The translations under genes and the position numbers were made by a program. Of a stretch of DNA of 31,941 nt, positions 22,332-30,872 are shown piece by piece. Source of the DNA: SCUN01 sp964355365 (lineage in GTDB: Bacteria; Acidobacteriota; Vicinamibacteria; Vicinamibacterales; SCN-69-37); assembly GCA_964355365.1 (NCBI GenBank), contig CAYHEX010000010.1, positions 1 to 31,941 on the forward strand, given 5' to 3'. Each line of letters starts with the position of its first letter. The first letter of the stretch is position 1. A model generated the notes under the pieces. That model saw only the letters and a program-made list of their open reading frames with translations. It did not search any database and was not told the DNA's origin.

Positions 22332-25217
22332 CTACTTCTCCGGCAATGGCACCACCGTAAACGACTGCGCGGGCCCGACGGCCGTAAACGTGCCGTTGAC
22401 GATCTTGCCAATCGTCGCCGTGAACTTGCCCGCCGCAGCCGTCGCGCCGCCACCGCCGCCGCGCCCGCCACCGCCACCGGCTCGGCCGCCACGACCGGCC
22501 GCAGCAGCATCTCCCGCCGGAGCAGCCGGCGGCGCACCCGCGAGGTTCCACACCACGCGCTTCACGCCCGGTTCGTTCGCCAGGTCGATGCGCCGGACCT
22601 CTTTGCCCGATGCGTCATTGATGGCAATCGCCCACTGCGTGCCCGCCGGTGCCGCGTCGCGCACGTGATACGTCAGGATCGCGCCATACGGTGGATTCGG
22701 CGCCGTCCAATCGCTCTGCACCGCCCGCACCTGCGTGCGCATCGTGAACTGATACGCGTGGCGCAAGGGGAGAAGTTGCGCGTCCTGCGCCATCGACTGC
22801 GACGTCACGCCGCGGAGCGCGCTGTAGTCGTCGAGCACGTAGAAGCCGCGGCCGAACGTGCCGAGCACCAGATCGCTCTCGCGCTTCTGGATATCGAGGT
22901 CCCGCACCTGAATGGTCGGCAGCCCGCCTTTGAGCTGCACCCACTGGGCGCCGCCGTCAACGGTGAAGAACAGGCCGTACTCGGTGCCGAGGAACAGCAG
23001 ATTCGGATTCACAAAATCCTGAACGATCGCCCACGTCGGATGGCGATCCGGCAGGTTGCTCGTGACATTCGTGAACGTGCGACCGCGGTCGGTACTCTTG
23101 ACGACATACGGCTTGTAGTCGCCGCGCTGCCAGTTGTTCAGCGTGGCGTAGACGACGTTGGCGTCGAGCGGCGAGGCCATGACGTCAGACACATAGGTGT
23201 ACTTCGGCACGCCTGGAAAATCCTCGACCTTCCGCCAGTTCTTGCCGCCGTCTTCCGTCATCTGCAGCACGCCATCGTCGGTGCCGACGACAATCAACCC
23301 GGCCACGACGGGCGATTCGTCGATCGAGACGATGTTGCTGAGCGCGGTGGTGGCGCGGTTGAAGCCGACGGTCTTCGCCGCGTCCCACTGCTTGCCCATG
23401 ATCGGCACTTCCGCGGCGTCCAGCTTGCGTGAGAGGTCCGGGCTGATGCGCGTCCACGTGTCACCGCGATCGTCCGTGCGATAGAGGTAGTTCGTCGCCC
23501 AGAGCAGGCTCTTGGCGTTGTGCGGACTCACGATGTACGGCGCATCCCAGTTCGCGCGTTCGTTTTCGAATCCGCCACCGCCGCCGCGGCCACCCGTGGC
23601 GGCAGGAATCGCGCTGCCATCGAGGTTCTTCGTGTTGGTCGGATTCGGCCGAATCCCGCGCGACTGGCCGGTCCTGAGATCGGTGCGCGTCACGCCGCCG
23701 TTCTGCGACGTGGCGTACGTGAAATTCGGATCGTCGGAGTCGCTGCGCGTGGTGAAGCCGTCACCGCCGCCGGTGTTGTACCAGTCGCTCGTGCGAATGC
23801 CGACGCTGTTGCGCGTGCGCGCCGGCCCGCACATCGAGCCATTGTCCTGCGTGCCGCCGCACACGTTGTAGAACGGCACCATGTTGTCCACCGACACACG
23901 GTAGTACTGCGAGATCGGCAGGTTCGTGAAGTGGCGCCACGTCTTGCCCTCGTCGTACGACTCCCACAAGCCGCCGTCGTTGCCGAGCACAAAGTGATTG
24001 CGGTCTGCGGGATTCGGCCAGATCACGTGGTGATCCACGTGCACGCCTTGCAGTGGAAACACGCCCCAGGTCTTGCCGCCATCGGTGCTGCGCTCGAGGT
24101 TGGTGCTCATCGCGTAGATCGTGTCGGGCCGAATCGGATCCACAAAGAACTCGTTGTAGTAGCCGGGGTCGGCGTTCATGTACCAGTTGCCGTCGTCGCC
24201 CTGCGCGGGGCCTTCCTGATCGTCCGCGTTGCGATCGGTCGTGGCCACTTCGTCAGTCGTGTCGATGGTGCCCGCCGCGCCACCGCGGCCGGCGCCGGCG
24301 GCGCGCTTGCCCACACGCGCCCACGTGGCTCCCTGATCGTCGGAGCGATAGAAGCCGCGCTCTGCGGCAAGGGCGTCGACCATCGCGTAGAGGCGCGTCG
24401 GTTTCACCTTGGCATCGACGGCCAGATTGATGCGGCCCATGTCGTTGACGGGCAGGCCCTTGGTGAGCTTCGTCCACGTCTGGCCCGCGTTGGTCGACTT
24501 GAAGATGCCGCTCTCGGGTCCACCCCCGACAAACTGACCGACGGCTCGCCGCCGCTGCCAGAGCGATGCGTACAGCGTGTTGGGGTTCGCCGGATCGATG
24601 ACGAGTTCGTTGGCGCCCGTGTCGGCGCTCGCCGTCAGGATCGCCTTCCACGTACGGCCGCCGTCCGTCGTCTTGAACACGCCCCGCTCGCCGCCGTCGG
24701 CCCACAGCGGCCCCTGCGCGGTCACGTAGACCACGTTCGAGTCGCGCGGATCGATCTGGATGTTGCCGATATGTTCGGACGTGGCGAGCCCCACGCGCGC
24801 CCAGGTCGTGCCGGCGTCGGTGGACTTGTAGAGGCCGTCGCCGATCATCGAGCTGCGCGGATTCGAGTTCTCGCCGGTGCCGAGCCAGATGATGTTGGAA
24901 TCCTTCGGATCGACTTTGATGCAGCACATGTTGAACGACCCACCGTTGTCGAAGAGGGACGTCCACGTGATGCCGCGGTTCAGGCTCTTCCATGCGCCGC
25001 CCGCCGCGGTGGCGACGTAGTAGATGTTGGGGTTCTTCGGATCGACCTCGAAATCCGCGATGCGGCCGGTCACGAGGGTCGGGCCGATGCTGCGAAGGCG
25101 CAGTCCCTCAAAGACGGCCGGTGTCATCCGATCATTGGCAGGGGTTTGTCCCGAAGGCACAACGACGGCAACGACACAGGCGACGGCAGCCAGAACAACA
25201 GTGAGGCGTTGATTCAT
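22332..25217 (-). CDS. Large secreted BNR/VPS10-like beta-propeller protein
   Basis: From ATG 25217 the product is 961 residues with a signal peptide (LTVVLAAVACVVAVVVPSG). It is built of repeated strands ending in Asp-box/BNR motifs such as KSTDAGTTW, KTTDGGRTW, KSTNAGQTW and RSTDGGKTW, alternating with DPxNPNxxY segments. This is the pattern of bacterial sortilin/VPS10-type ten-bladed propellers, often annotated as glycosyl hydrolase-like. The C-terminal ~150 residues form a beta domain broken by a Gly-rich low-complexity stretch (about residues 906-931). Further Gly-rich loops occur mid-protein. The frame continues 45 bases upstream of this ATG without support. The catalytic role is uncertain. 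Confidence 0.9.
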   Translation of the reverse strand: MNQRLTVVLAAVACVVAVVVPSGQTPANDRMTPAVFEGLRLRSIGPTLVTGRIADFEVDPKNPNIYYVATAAGGAWKSLNRGITWTSLFDNGGSFNMCCIKVDPKDSNIIWLGTGENSNPRSSMIGDGLYKSTDAGTTWARVGLATSEHIGNIQIDPRDSNVVYVTAQGPLWADGGERGVFKTTDGGRTWKAILTASADTGANELVIDPANPNTLYASLWQRRRAVGQFVGGGPESGIFKSTNAGQTWTKLTKGLPVNDMGRINLAVDAKVKPTRLYAMVDALAAERGFYRSDDQGATWARVGKRAAGAGRGGAAGTIDTTDEVATTDRNADDQEGPAQGDDGNWYMNADPGYYNEFFVDPIRPDTIYAMSTNLERSTDGGKTWGVFPLQGVHVDHHVIWPNPADRNHFVLGNDGGLWESYDEGKTWRHFTNLPISQYYRVSVDNMVPFYNVCGGTQDNGSMCGPARTRNSVGIRTSDWYNTGGGDGFTTRSDSDDPNFTYATSQNGGVTRTDLRTGQSRGIRPNPTNTKNLDGSAIPAATGGRGGGGGFENERANWDAPYIVSPHNAKSLLWATNYLYRTDDRGDTWTRISPDLSRKLDAAEVPIMGKQWDAAKTVGFNRATTALSNIVSIDESPVVAGLIVVGTDDGVLQMTEDGGKNWRKVEDFPGVPKYTYVSDVMASPLDANVVYATLNNWQRGDYKPYVVKSTDRGRTFTNVTSNLPDRHPTWAIVQDFVNPNLLFLGTEYGLFFTVDGGAQWVQLKGGLPTIQVRDLDIQKRESDLVLGTFGRGFYVLDDYSALRGVTSQSMAQDAQLLPLRHAYQFTMRTQVRAVQSDWTAPNPPYGAILTYHVRDAAPAGTQWAIAINDASGKEVRRIDLANEPGVKRVVWNLAGAPPAAPAGDAAAAGRGGRAGGGGGRGGGGGATAAAGKFTATIGKIVNGTFTAVGPAQSFTVVPLPEK

Positions 25218-25323
25218 AGTCGAAATTCTCGCACAGCTCGGGCCGCCGATCGCGTCAAACACCGGGCACGGGATGTCGTCGCACGGCGCGATATCATGCG
25301 AGCGGCGTGCGCGTGATCACCGG

Positions 25324-26466
25324 ATGATTTGCAAACACATCGGCACGTGTGGCGGCTGTTCGCTGACGGAGCCCTACGACGATCAGCTGGAGCGGAAACG
25401 CGCATGGCTCGCCGACCTGCTCGGCCTCGACGTGCCGCCGCTCATCCGGTCGCCACGGGAGGTCGGTTTCCGACAGAAGGCCGCGTTCGCCTTTGGGTCA
25501 CCACAGCGCGGCCGCGGGCTGCTGATGGGACACTACGCCGCGGGGTCGAACCGCATCGTCCCTGTTGACGAATGCCCCGTCCACAGCCCGCGCGCCAACC
25601 GGATCGCCTTCGCGCTGCGCGATCGTCTCGTCCGCGCGAATGTGGCGGCCGCTGACGCGCCCGGCGGCGTGGTGCGGCACATCGTGGTGCGAACAACCGA
25701 AGACGACCGCGAAGCCGTGGCGATGCTCGTCGTCACCGAGAACGACAAGTCGCTGCGCACGCCGGTGCGCGGGCTGATGGAATCGGCGGATGCGCCCGAC
25801 GGCTTCTTCATCAACATCAACAGAAAGCCGGGCCCGCTCATGGTCGGCGGCGAGACGCTGAAGATCGCCGGCCGCAGCCACGTGCGCGAGCGCGGCATCA
25901 CGATGAGTGACGGCGCCGCCCTCGTGGACTTCCTCGTATCGCCCGATGCGTTCTTCCAGACCAATGTCGGCGCCGCGCGAGTGCTCGTGAATCTCGCACT
26001 CGATGCGATCCCGGCCACCGGACGTGTGCTCGATCTCTACTGCGGCAGCGGACTCTTCTCGCTCCCGCTCGCGAAACGAGGCGCCTCGGTGACGGCGGTG
26101 GAAGAGAACCGCACCGCCATCGACGATCTCAACACGAACGTGCAGCTCAATCGTCTCGACGCCGGCCGTATCCGCGCCATCGCCGGCCGCGTGGAGGACG
26201 TCATTGGCAGCGTCGCCGGCACAGCCTGGGACGCGGTCATTCTCGATCCGCCGCGCGACGGATGCGACCCCGGCGTGCTGCAGGCCGTCTTCGAGGACCT
26301 CGCGCCGCCGCGTGTGATCTATGTGTCCTGTAATCCGGAGGTGCTGGCAGACGACCTGCCACCCATTCTCGACCGCGGGTACCGCGTCGAGCGCGCACAG
26401 GGCGTCGACATGTTCCCGCACACGGAGCACATCGAGACGGTGGTGACGCTGGTGCGGAAACGGTAG
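25324..26466 (+). CDS. rlmD: 23S rRNA (uracil-C5)-methyltransferase, RlmD/RumA-like
   Basis: ATG 25324 gives 380 residues. An Fe-S cluster site is formed by C3, C9, C12 and C84 (CX5CX2C then DECPVH). The SAM-binding motif VLDLYCGSGLFS is at about 235-246, the segment ILDPPRDGC at 306-314, the catalytic Cys C336 in YVSCNPE, and the general base E371 in HTEHIETV. The family methylates C5 of uridine in rRNA or tRNA. There is no N-terminal TRAM domain, which RumA of E. coli has, so the exact target (U1939, U747 or tRNA) is not settled. A longer frame from 25273 lacks conserved residues. Confidence 0.88.
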   Translation: MICKHIGTCGGCSLTEPYDDQLERKRAWLADLLGLDVPPLIRSPREVGFRQKAAFAFGSPQRGRGLLMGHYAAGSNRIVPVDECPVHSPRANRIAFALRDRLVRANVAAADAPGGVVRHIVVRTTEDDREAVAMLVVTENDKSLRTPVRGLMESADAPDGFFININRKPGPLMVGGETLKIAGRSHVRERGITMSDGAALVDFLVSPDAFFQTNVGAARVLVNLALDAIPATGRVLDLYCGSGLFSLPLAKRGASVTAVEENRTAIDDLNTNVQLNRLDAGRIRAIAGRVEDVIGSVAGTAWDAVILDPPRDGCDPGVLQAVFEDLAPPRVIYVSCNPEVLADDLPPILDRGYRVERAQGVDMFPHTEHIETVVTLVRKR

Positions 26467-26494
26467 GGCATCCAGACACGCACGAGCCATAACA

Positions 26495-26538
26495 AAGAAC
26501 GGGGCGGCGAGATCACTCCCTCCGCCCCGCTCGTTCTT
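26495..26538 (-). terminator. GGGGCGG hairpin terminator 1
   Basis: GGGGCGG (26501-26507) pairs with CCGCCCC (26522-26528), flanked by AAGAAC and GTTCTT that extend the pairing after a 4-base bulge. Read leftward it is followed by GTTCTTTGTT. It lies between the convergent rlmD and phosphatase genes and overlaps the phosphatase 3' end. It resembles the hairpins at 30894 and 31385. Confidence 0.65.
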
Positions 26539-27001
26539 CGGTGCGAGGCCCGTCGAAATTCAGCACGAAGTGCTTGTACTCCGGGTGCAGGAAGTCGAAC
26601 CCGTAGCGGAACTTCTTCATTTCTTTGAATGCGTCGGCTCCAATGATGCCGTCATGGACCATGCGGTAGACAGCGGTCATCACGCCCGTGCGATGCCGCC
26701 CGCCCACGCAGTGCACGAAGACAGGCTGGTTCGATGAATCATCCACAAGGCGGAGGAACGTGTCGATCAGCTCTGGTGTTGGCGCCACGTGCACATCCAT
26801 CGGCAGTTGAACGAAGTGCATTCCCGCGGCTTCGGCCAGGACGCGTTCCTCCGGCCGCGTTTCGTCGACGCCGGCGAGACAGACGACGAGGCGGATGCCG
26901 AGCGCGGCAAGATCCCGATAGTCGTCGCCCATCGGCTGCTCACCGCGGAAGTACGCGGGGCTGACTTGGGCAAAATTCCCGATGTGAATCCGACCGCTCA
27001 C
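26513..27001 (-). CDS. Dual-specificity/tyrosine-type protein phosphatase
   Basis: GTG 27001 gives 162 residues. The phosphatase P-loop is HCVGGRHRTG, with nucleophile C98 and phosphate-binding R104, matching HCxxGxxRT/S. The N-terminal half (LGIRLVVCLAGVDETRPEE, MHFVQLPMDVHVAP) is typical of compact DSP/PFA-type phosphatases, which act on phosphoproteins or small phosphates such as inositol pyrophosphates. No signal peptide is present. The GTG overlaps the stop of the upstream proline-rich gene (GTGA), so translation is coupled. The substrate is unknown. Confidence 0.88.
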   Translation of the reverse strand: MSGRIHIGNFAQVSPAYFRGEQPMGDDYRDLAALGIRLVVCLAGVDETRPEERVLAEAAGMHFVQLPMDVHVAPTPELIDTFLRLVDDSSNQPVFVHCVGGRHRTGVMTAVYRMVHDGIIGADAFKEMKKFRYGFDFLHPEYKHFVLNFDGPRTEERAGRRE

Positions 27002-27374
27002 GCCGGGGCGACGCCGCCTTTGTCTTTGATCTTTTGGGGCTCGTTGTCGTACCCCGCGCCCGGGCCGGTGCGATCCCCGGTGTCGGCCTCGACCGCACCT
27101 TCGTGTGNNNNNNNNNNNNNNNNNNNNNNNNNNNNNNNNNNNNNNNNNNNNNNNNNNNNNNNNNNNNNNNNNNNNNNNNNNNNNNNNNNNNNNNNNNNNN
27201 NNNNNNNCCCGCGCCCGGGCCGGTGCGATCCCCGGTGTCGGCCTCGACCGCACCTTCGTGTGCCGGCGGCGGCTCCTCGATATCGGGTTTCGTGGGTGTA
27301 TTCGGCGGTTCCTGACGCTTGGGCGCCGGTGGGTCTACAGGGTGCTTCGGATCGGGTGTGGGTGGCGTGGACAT
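26998..27374 (-). CDS. Proline-rich small protein, split by an assembly gap
   Basis: ATG 27374 opens a frame beginning MSTPPTPDPKHPVDPPAP that runs into the N gap. On the other side a different frame continues GYDNEPQKIKDKGGVAPA and stops at 26998. The gap plus one copy of the duplicated 55-bp flank is 155 nt; removing it leaves 222 nt, exactly 74 codons, and joins the two frames at GPGAGYDNEP. The reconstructed 73-residue protein is Pro/Glu/Asp/Lys-rich and probably disordered. It has no signal peptide and no family I know. It is coupled by a GTGA overlap to the phosphatase and may modulate it or be a substrate; this is inference. Confidence 0.65.
27053..27262. other. Assembly gap with 55-bp identical flanks
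   Basis: Bases 27108-27207 are 100 Ns. The 55 bases before the gap (27053-27107) are identical to the 55 after it (27208-27262). This is what scaffolding of two de Bruijn contigs that share a k-mer end produces; it is not a biological repeat. Collapsing the overlap restores an open reading frame. Confidence 0.9.
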
Positions 27375-27517
27375 GATCGAACCTCACGTCCAAGGTAGTC
27401 CAGGGACACGACCGCGCGCTGCTCACTTCAGCACTCCTCTGAGCCGGCGGTTCTAATTTGAGAAGTTTTGAGATGCTGGCACAGACACGTGTCAGGTGAA
27501 CGCCGCACACTTGGCGC

Positions 27518-28303
27518 ATGAAACTTCTCGGAGCCCTTCTGGCCGCCTGTGGCCTGGCCATCGCCTGTGGCGGCGGCTCGTCGCCAACGACGCCGGACAC
27601 CAGCAGCACCAGCACGTCGACCACGCCCACCACGACCACGCCGGTCGCCACACCGTGCCGATCCTTCAGGGACCAGCAGATCACGCTGTCGACACGGACG
27701 GCGAACTTCACGCACGCGCCGTTCAATGCGGCCGAACTCGGCCTCATCACCAACGGCGACGAGACCAATGATCCACGGTTCTCCTATCAGTGGGTCCGGG
27801 GTCTCTCGACGTCCATCTACGCGCCGGCCGACGGGGTGCTCATTCGTATTCGTCACAAGGCCGAGAACCTGCCGGAGTTTCCCAGTGACGACTACGATTT
27901 CTTCTTTCTCGCCGCGTGCGACCCGGCGCGGCCGAGCGAGGGCGACACGATCTTCCGGTTCAATCACATTACCGACCCGCGCGCAGATCTGAAGGCCGCC
28001 TATGCCTTCGGCGCGTTGCCGGCCCCGAGTTTCAACCCGTTCGTCGAGCACGAAGAACGCCAGGCCCCCACCACCAACATCGTCGTTCGCGCGGGCGACT
28101 TGCTGGGCTCCACTCGCGGCACGCCGTTCGCCCACGATTTCGACTTCAGCATCTCGGTGAACAACGCCACCGTCTGTCCGTTCAGCGTGCTCAGTGAACC
28201 GCACAAGACCACGCTGCTGAACATGCTCGGCCCGCTCTCCGCGAGTCCCGCCGGCCCGCCGTCGCCCGGCTATCCGTGTCGCGGATACGGCGCCAAGCCG
28301 TAG
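27518..28303 (+). CDS. Lipoprotein with degenerate M23-like domain
   Basis: The 261-residue protein has a lipoprotein-type signal (cysteines at C11 and C17, C17 more likely) and a Ser/Thr/Pro linker (residues 21-45). It then has a domain that resembles the lysostaphin/M23 barrel: YAPADGVLIRI (about 101-111), FRFNHITDP (147-154), NIVVRAGDLLGST (187-199) and FAHDFDFSISVNN (204-216). In active M23 peptidases the last motif is HxH; here it is HDFDF, so zinc binding and catalysis are probably lost. The domain call comes from motif order only. The upstream 143-bp gap holds a GACACGTGTC palindrome (about 27484-27493). Confidence 0.7.
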   Translation: MKLLGALLAACGLAIACGGGSSPTTPDTSSTSTSTTPTTTTPVATPCRSFRDQQITLSTRTANFTHAPFNAAELGLITNGDETNDPRFSYQWVRGLSTSIYAPADGVLIRIRHKAENLPEFPSDDYDFFFLAACDPARPSEGDTIFRFNHITDPRADLKAAYAFGALPAPSFNPFVEHEERQAPTTNIVVRAGDLLGSTRGTPFAHDFDFSISVNNATVCPFSVLSEPHKTTLLNMLGPLSASPAGPPSPGYPCRGYGAKP

Positions 28304-28440
28304 GCCGGCGACGTCGGCCGGTCGCTAATCTTGCGATAGACGTACGGCTGGTTCGGATCAGGCTTCGGCGCCGTGCGCAGCAGGAACGTTCCGACGAATG
28401 CGAGACACAAGAAGCCGAGGAGCGCGGGCGTGACCTTCGT
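28270..28440 (-). pseudogene. 5'-truncated small membrane-protein gene
   Basis: The minus strand encodes TKVTPALLGFLCLAFVGTFL, then LRTAPKPDPNQPYVYRKI and an end at TAG 28272-28270. This is a one-helix membrane protein with a Pro-rich tail. Sensible coding starts abruptly at about 28440. Five codons further upstream is a stop (28455-28453), and none of the intervening codons is a start. The first usable start is TTG at 28410, inside the helix. The likely reading is that the start codon was lost when the adjacent restriction-modification segment was inserted. The 3' end overlaps the lipoprotein gene by 34 bases. Confidence 0.5.
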
Positions 28441-28574
28441 GGGCGAGAGTGTCTAACGCGTGCAATCGCCTGAGCAAACTTGTGACGGTAACCGGGGACG
28501 GCATCAAGGGCCAATTTGGCGGCCAGGCGCCTGTGACCTCAGCTGTCAGATCGACGCGGGACGATGTATTCTCC

Positions 28575-29804
28575 ATGAGTCCTATGCACCTTGCTCGATC
28601 GTCATCGCGCCCCGCGGGGCTGAAGGTTGCCGGCCTGTTCGCAGGGATCGGAGGAATCGAGCTTGGCCTGCACCAGGCCGGCCATCAGACGACTCTGCTC
28701 TGCGAATTCGACCCAGCTGCGCGACGAGTGCTTGAGGCGAGCTTTCCGGGAGTTGAAATCGCGCCGGATGTGCGGGAACTGAAGGACCTTTGTGGTGCCG
28801 AACTCGTTACAGCCGGATTTCCCTGCCAGGACCTGAGTCAGGCTGGACGGACTGCCGGCATCGGAGGCCGTAATTCAGGGCTGGTTTCGCACGTGTTTCG
28901 ACTGCTCGATGCTCGCAAGAAGCAGCCGGATTGGCTCCTGCTGGAGAACGTGTCGTTCATGCTCCATCTCGAACGTGGCGATGCCATGCGTTTTCTCATC
29001 GATTCTTTGGAGTCACGCGGCTACTCATGGGCGTATCGAGTCGTAGATACACGAGCCTTTGGTCTGCCGCAACGTCGCCAGCGAGTGATCGTTTTGGCCT
29101 CGCAAAAGCACGATCCTCGGTCTGTGCTATTTGCTGATGAGGCTGGTGAACCGAAAGTCGGCACCGATCCGAATCTATGGCGCGGGTTCTACTGGACCGA
29201 GGGGATACGAGGCCTCGGGTGGGCTGTCGATGCGATACCGACGCTCAAGGGTGGGTCGACAATAGGCATCCCATCGCCGCCAGCAATCTGGAGGCCGGCC
29301 GATGACTCCGTGGTGACGCCGGAAATTCGTGACGGCGAACGCCTGCAGGGTTTCCCGGCGAACTGGACCACGCCGGCATTAGAGATCGACAAGGTTAAGT
29401 TCGGTCATCGCTGGAAGCTGGTTGGCAACGCAGTCAGCGTGCCTGTATCTCGTTGGGTTGGCGAGCGACTGCTGAAACCGGGAACGTTCGATGATCGCTT
29501 GACCGACGATGGCCTTCATCGAAAGGCTGCGTGGCCGCCGGCGGCTTTCGGTGCCTGCGGAAAGGTCTTTGCGGTCGATCGATCGTTGTGGCCCGTACGT
29601 TGGGCGCGACCGCATCTGTCGGACTTCATTGAATATCCGGTTGTGCCCCTTTCATTGCGAGCAGCCTCTGGTTTCTTGAGCCGAACTGAACGCGGCAGTC
29701 TTTCCTTTGAACCTGGGTTTCTTCACGCCATCGCCAGGCACATCCGTCAGGTTGGACGTCTGACAAGTCGCGAGACATCGAGGATGCATGTCGGCACCGC
29801 CTGA
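28575..29804 (+). CDS. DNA (cytosine-5)-methyltransferase, Type II R-M
   Basis: ATG 28575 gives 409 residues; the frame opens at GTG 28449 but the extra 42 residues hold no motif. C5-methyltransferase motifs are in order: I FAGIGGIELGL (22-32), IV GFPCQDLSQAG with catalytic C84, VI ENV (124-126), VIII QRRQRVIVLA, and IX/X ending GNAVSVPVSRWVG. The target-recognition region lies between VIII and IX. About 100 residues follow motif X (WPPAAFGACG to the end), an extension seen in some Dcm-like enzymes. It should protect DNA from the nuclease encoded by the next gene, which it overlaps by 17 bases. Codon and base use are visibly less GC-rich than the neighbours, suggesting transfer. Recognition site unknown. 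Confidence 0.93.
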   Translation: MSPMHLARSSSRPAGLKVAGLFAGIGGIELGLHQAGHQTTLLCEFDPAARRVLEASFPGVEIAPDVRELKDLCGAELVTAGFPCQDLSQAGRTAGIGGRNSGLVSHVFRLLDARKKQPDWLLLENVSFMLHLERGDAMRFLIDSLESRGYSWAYRVVDTRAFGLPQRRQRVIVLASQKHDPRSVLFADEAGEPKVGTDPNLWRGFYWTEGIRGLGWAVDAIPTLKGGSTIGIPSPPAIWRPADDSVVTPEIRDGERLQGFPANWTTPALEIDKVKFGHRWKLVGNAVSVPVSRWVGERLLKPGTFDDRLTDDGLHRKAAWPPAAFGACGKVFAVDRSLWPVRWARPHLSDFIEYPVVPLSLRAASGFLSRTERGSLSFEPGFLHAIARHIRQVGRLTSRETSRMHVGTA

Positions 29805-30684
29805 GTTTCGAGCCTCAAAGGCCATGTTTGGCCCTCAGATCCTCGTGGCGTCGATGGTCGCGCGAGATGGCGGTTTCAAGCACGGAAACTCTTGGCAATA
29901 CCACTCGCGCAGTGACTACCACTCAAAGGTTGCATGTTGGGGCTTGCTGTTCGATTTGATGAGGCACTGTTCGCTGCTGCGACAACAGGCCGCCTCGGGC
30001 GTCGTGGCCTACGGACTCAATCACGAAATGCGAGACTTCAAGACCGGCCGAAAGAAGAAACTCGACCTGGTTATTTGTCGGCCGCGAAGCAAATCGTTCG
30101 GCGGCGAACCTGGTTCGTTCTTCGCCGATCAGGCACATGACCTCGGCGTCATCCTTCCTGACGAGGTCAAGCAGGAGCTTCTCGACCTGCCGCGACTTCA
30201 GGAACTGCCCGTGGGTTCCGTCCACATCGCCGTTGAGGCCAAGGCATGCATGACGGCCTTTGGCAAAGCACGGCCTCGTTTGTATGACGAGTTGAGCTCG
30301 AGTCACGTGGCGATCCATGGCAACTCACCCCATGCGATTGCGGTTGCCCTGACGATGGTCAACTTCGCTGACACTTTCATCAGCCCGGGTCGAAATGATT
30401 TCGCGTTCTCTGATCGTCCCCCAACCGTGACGAAGCACCGGCAGCCTTCAGACGCCGCATCGGTAATAGCGAAGATCCGAGAGATTCCACGGCGATCCAG
30501 GGACAGTGAAGATGGTTTCGACTCTTTGGCGATCGTCGGTGTGTCATGCAAGAACGATGGCAGTCCGGTCACACTCGTGACCGATCCTCCGGCTCCGCAA
30601 CCTGGCGACATCGATCACTATGAGATGACGGTTCATCGTCTTGCCCAGCTCTATGAGCAGCGGTTCAAGAACATCGAAGGCTGA
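29788..30684 (+). CDS. Type II restriction endonuclease, PD-(D/E)XK-like
   Basis: The 298-residue protein overlaps the 3' end of the methyltransferase by 17 bases. A PD-(D/E)XK core fits KKKLDLVIC (D93) and, after a helical insertion, VHIAVEAKACMT (E150, K152). A Q-rich or second acidic motif is less clear. The N-terminal part (PQILVASMVARDGGFKHGNS, WQYHSRSDYHSK) is polar and could contact DNA. I do not recognise a named restriction enzyme. Position directly after a C5 methyltransferase is the main evidence for a restriction role. GC is lower than in flanking genes, as in its partner. Confidence 0.75.
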   Translation: MSAPPEFRASKAMFGPQILVASMVARDGGFKHGNSWQYHSRSDYHSKVACWGLLFDLMRHCSLLRQQAASGVVAYGLNHEMRDFKTGRKKKLDLVICRPRSKSFGGEPGSFFADQAHDLGVILPDEVKQELLDLPRLQELPVGSVHIAVEAKACMTAFGKARPRLYDELSSSHVAIHGNSPHAIAVALTMVNFADTFISPGRNDFAFSDRPPTVTKHRQPSDAASVIAKIREIPRRSRDSEDGFDSLAIVGVSCKNDGSPVTLVTDPPAPQPGDIDHYEMTVHRLAQLYEQRFKNIEG

Positions 30685-30872
30685 TCGCCGGAGTCGTTCG
30701 CCGCAGAAGGCGGCGCTTCATCCGCCTTCCAAGGTGACTCGCAAGCTCCTATCGAATCGAGCGAGTCGGCGTCCAAGCCCTCCGAGGCCGCCACGGCATC
30801 GATCGTCGGCCCCAAGTTCTCGAGGTTCTGCCAAACATGGTGTTCGCGAAAATGCTCAGTCAGGTTCGCCAT
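30651..30872 (-). CDS. Hypothetical acidic small protein
   Basis: The 73-residue frame (MANLTEHFREHHVWQNLENL at the N-terminus) converges with and overlaps the last 34 bases of the nuclease gene. It is acidic with a His-rich start and no signal peptide or membrane segment. The ribosome site is weak. It lies just beyond the hairpin that ends the zinc-ribbon gene, so it would need its own promoter. It may be a real small gene of the island's edge or a chance frame. Confidence 0.35.
   Translation of the reverse strand: MANLTEHFREHHVWQNLENLGPTIDAVAASEGLDADSLDSIGACESPWKADEAPPSAANDSGDQPSMFLNRCS

Noticed and set aside
23520..25316. 598-codon plus-strand frame
   Set aside because: Antisense to the BNR-repeat gene; its periodic pattern mirrors the repeats of the real gene.
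27053..27262. Biological direct repeat or transposon target duplication around the N run
   Set aside because: Exact 55-bp identity at both contig ends and a 100-N filler fit an assembler overlap, and the collapsed frame is intact.
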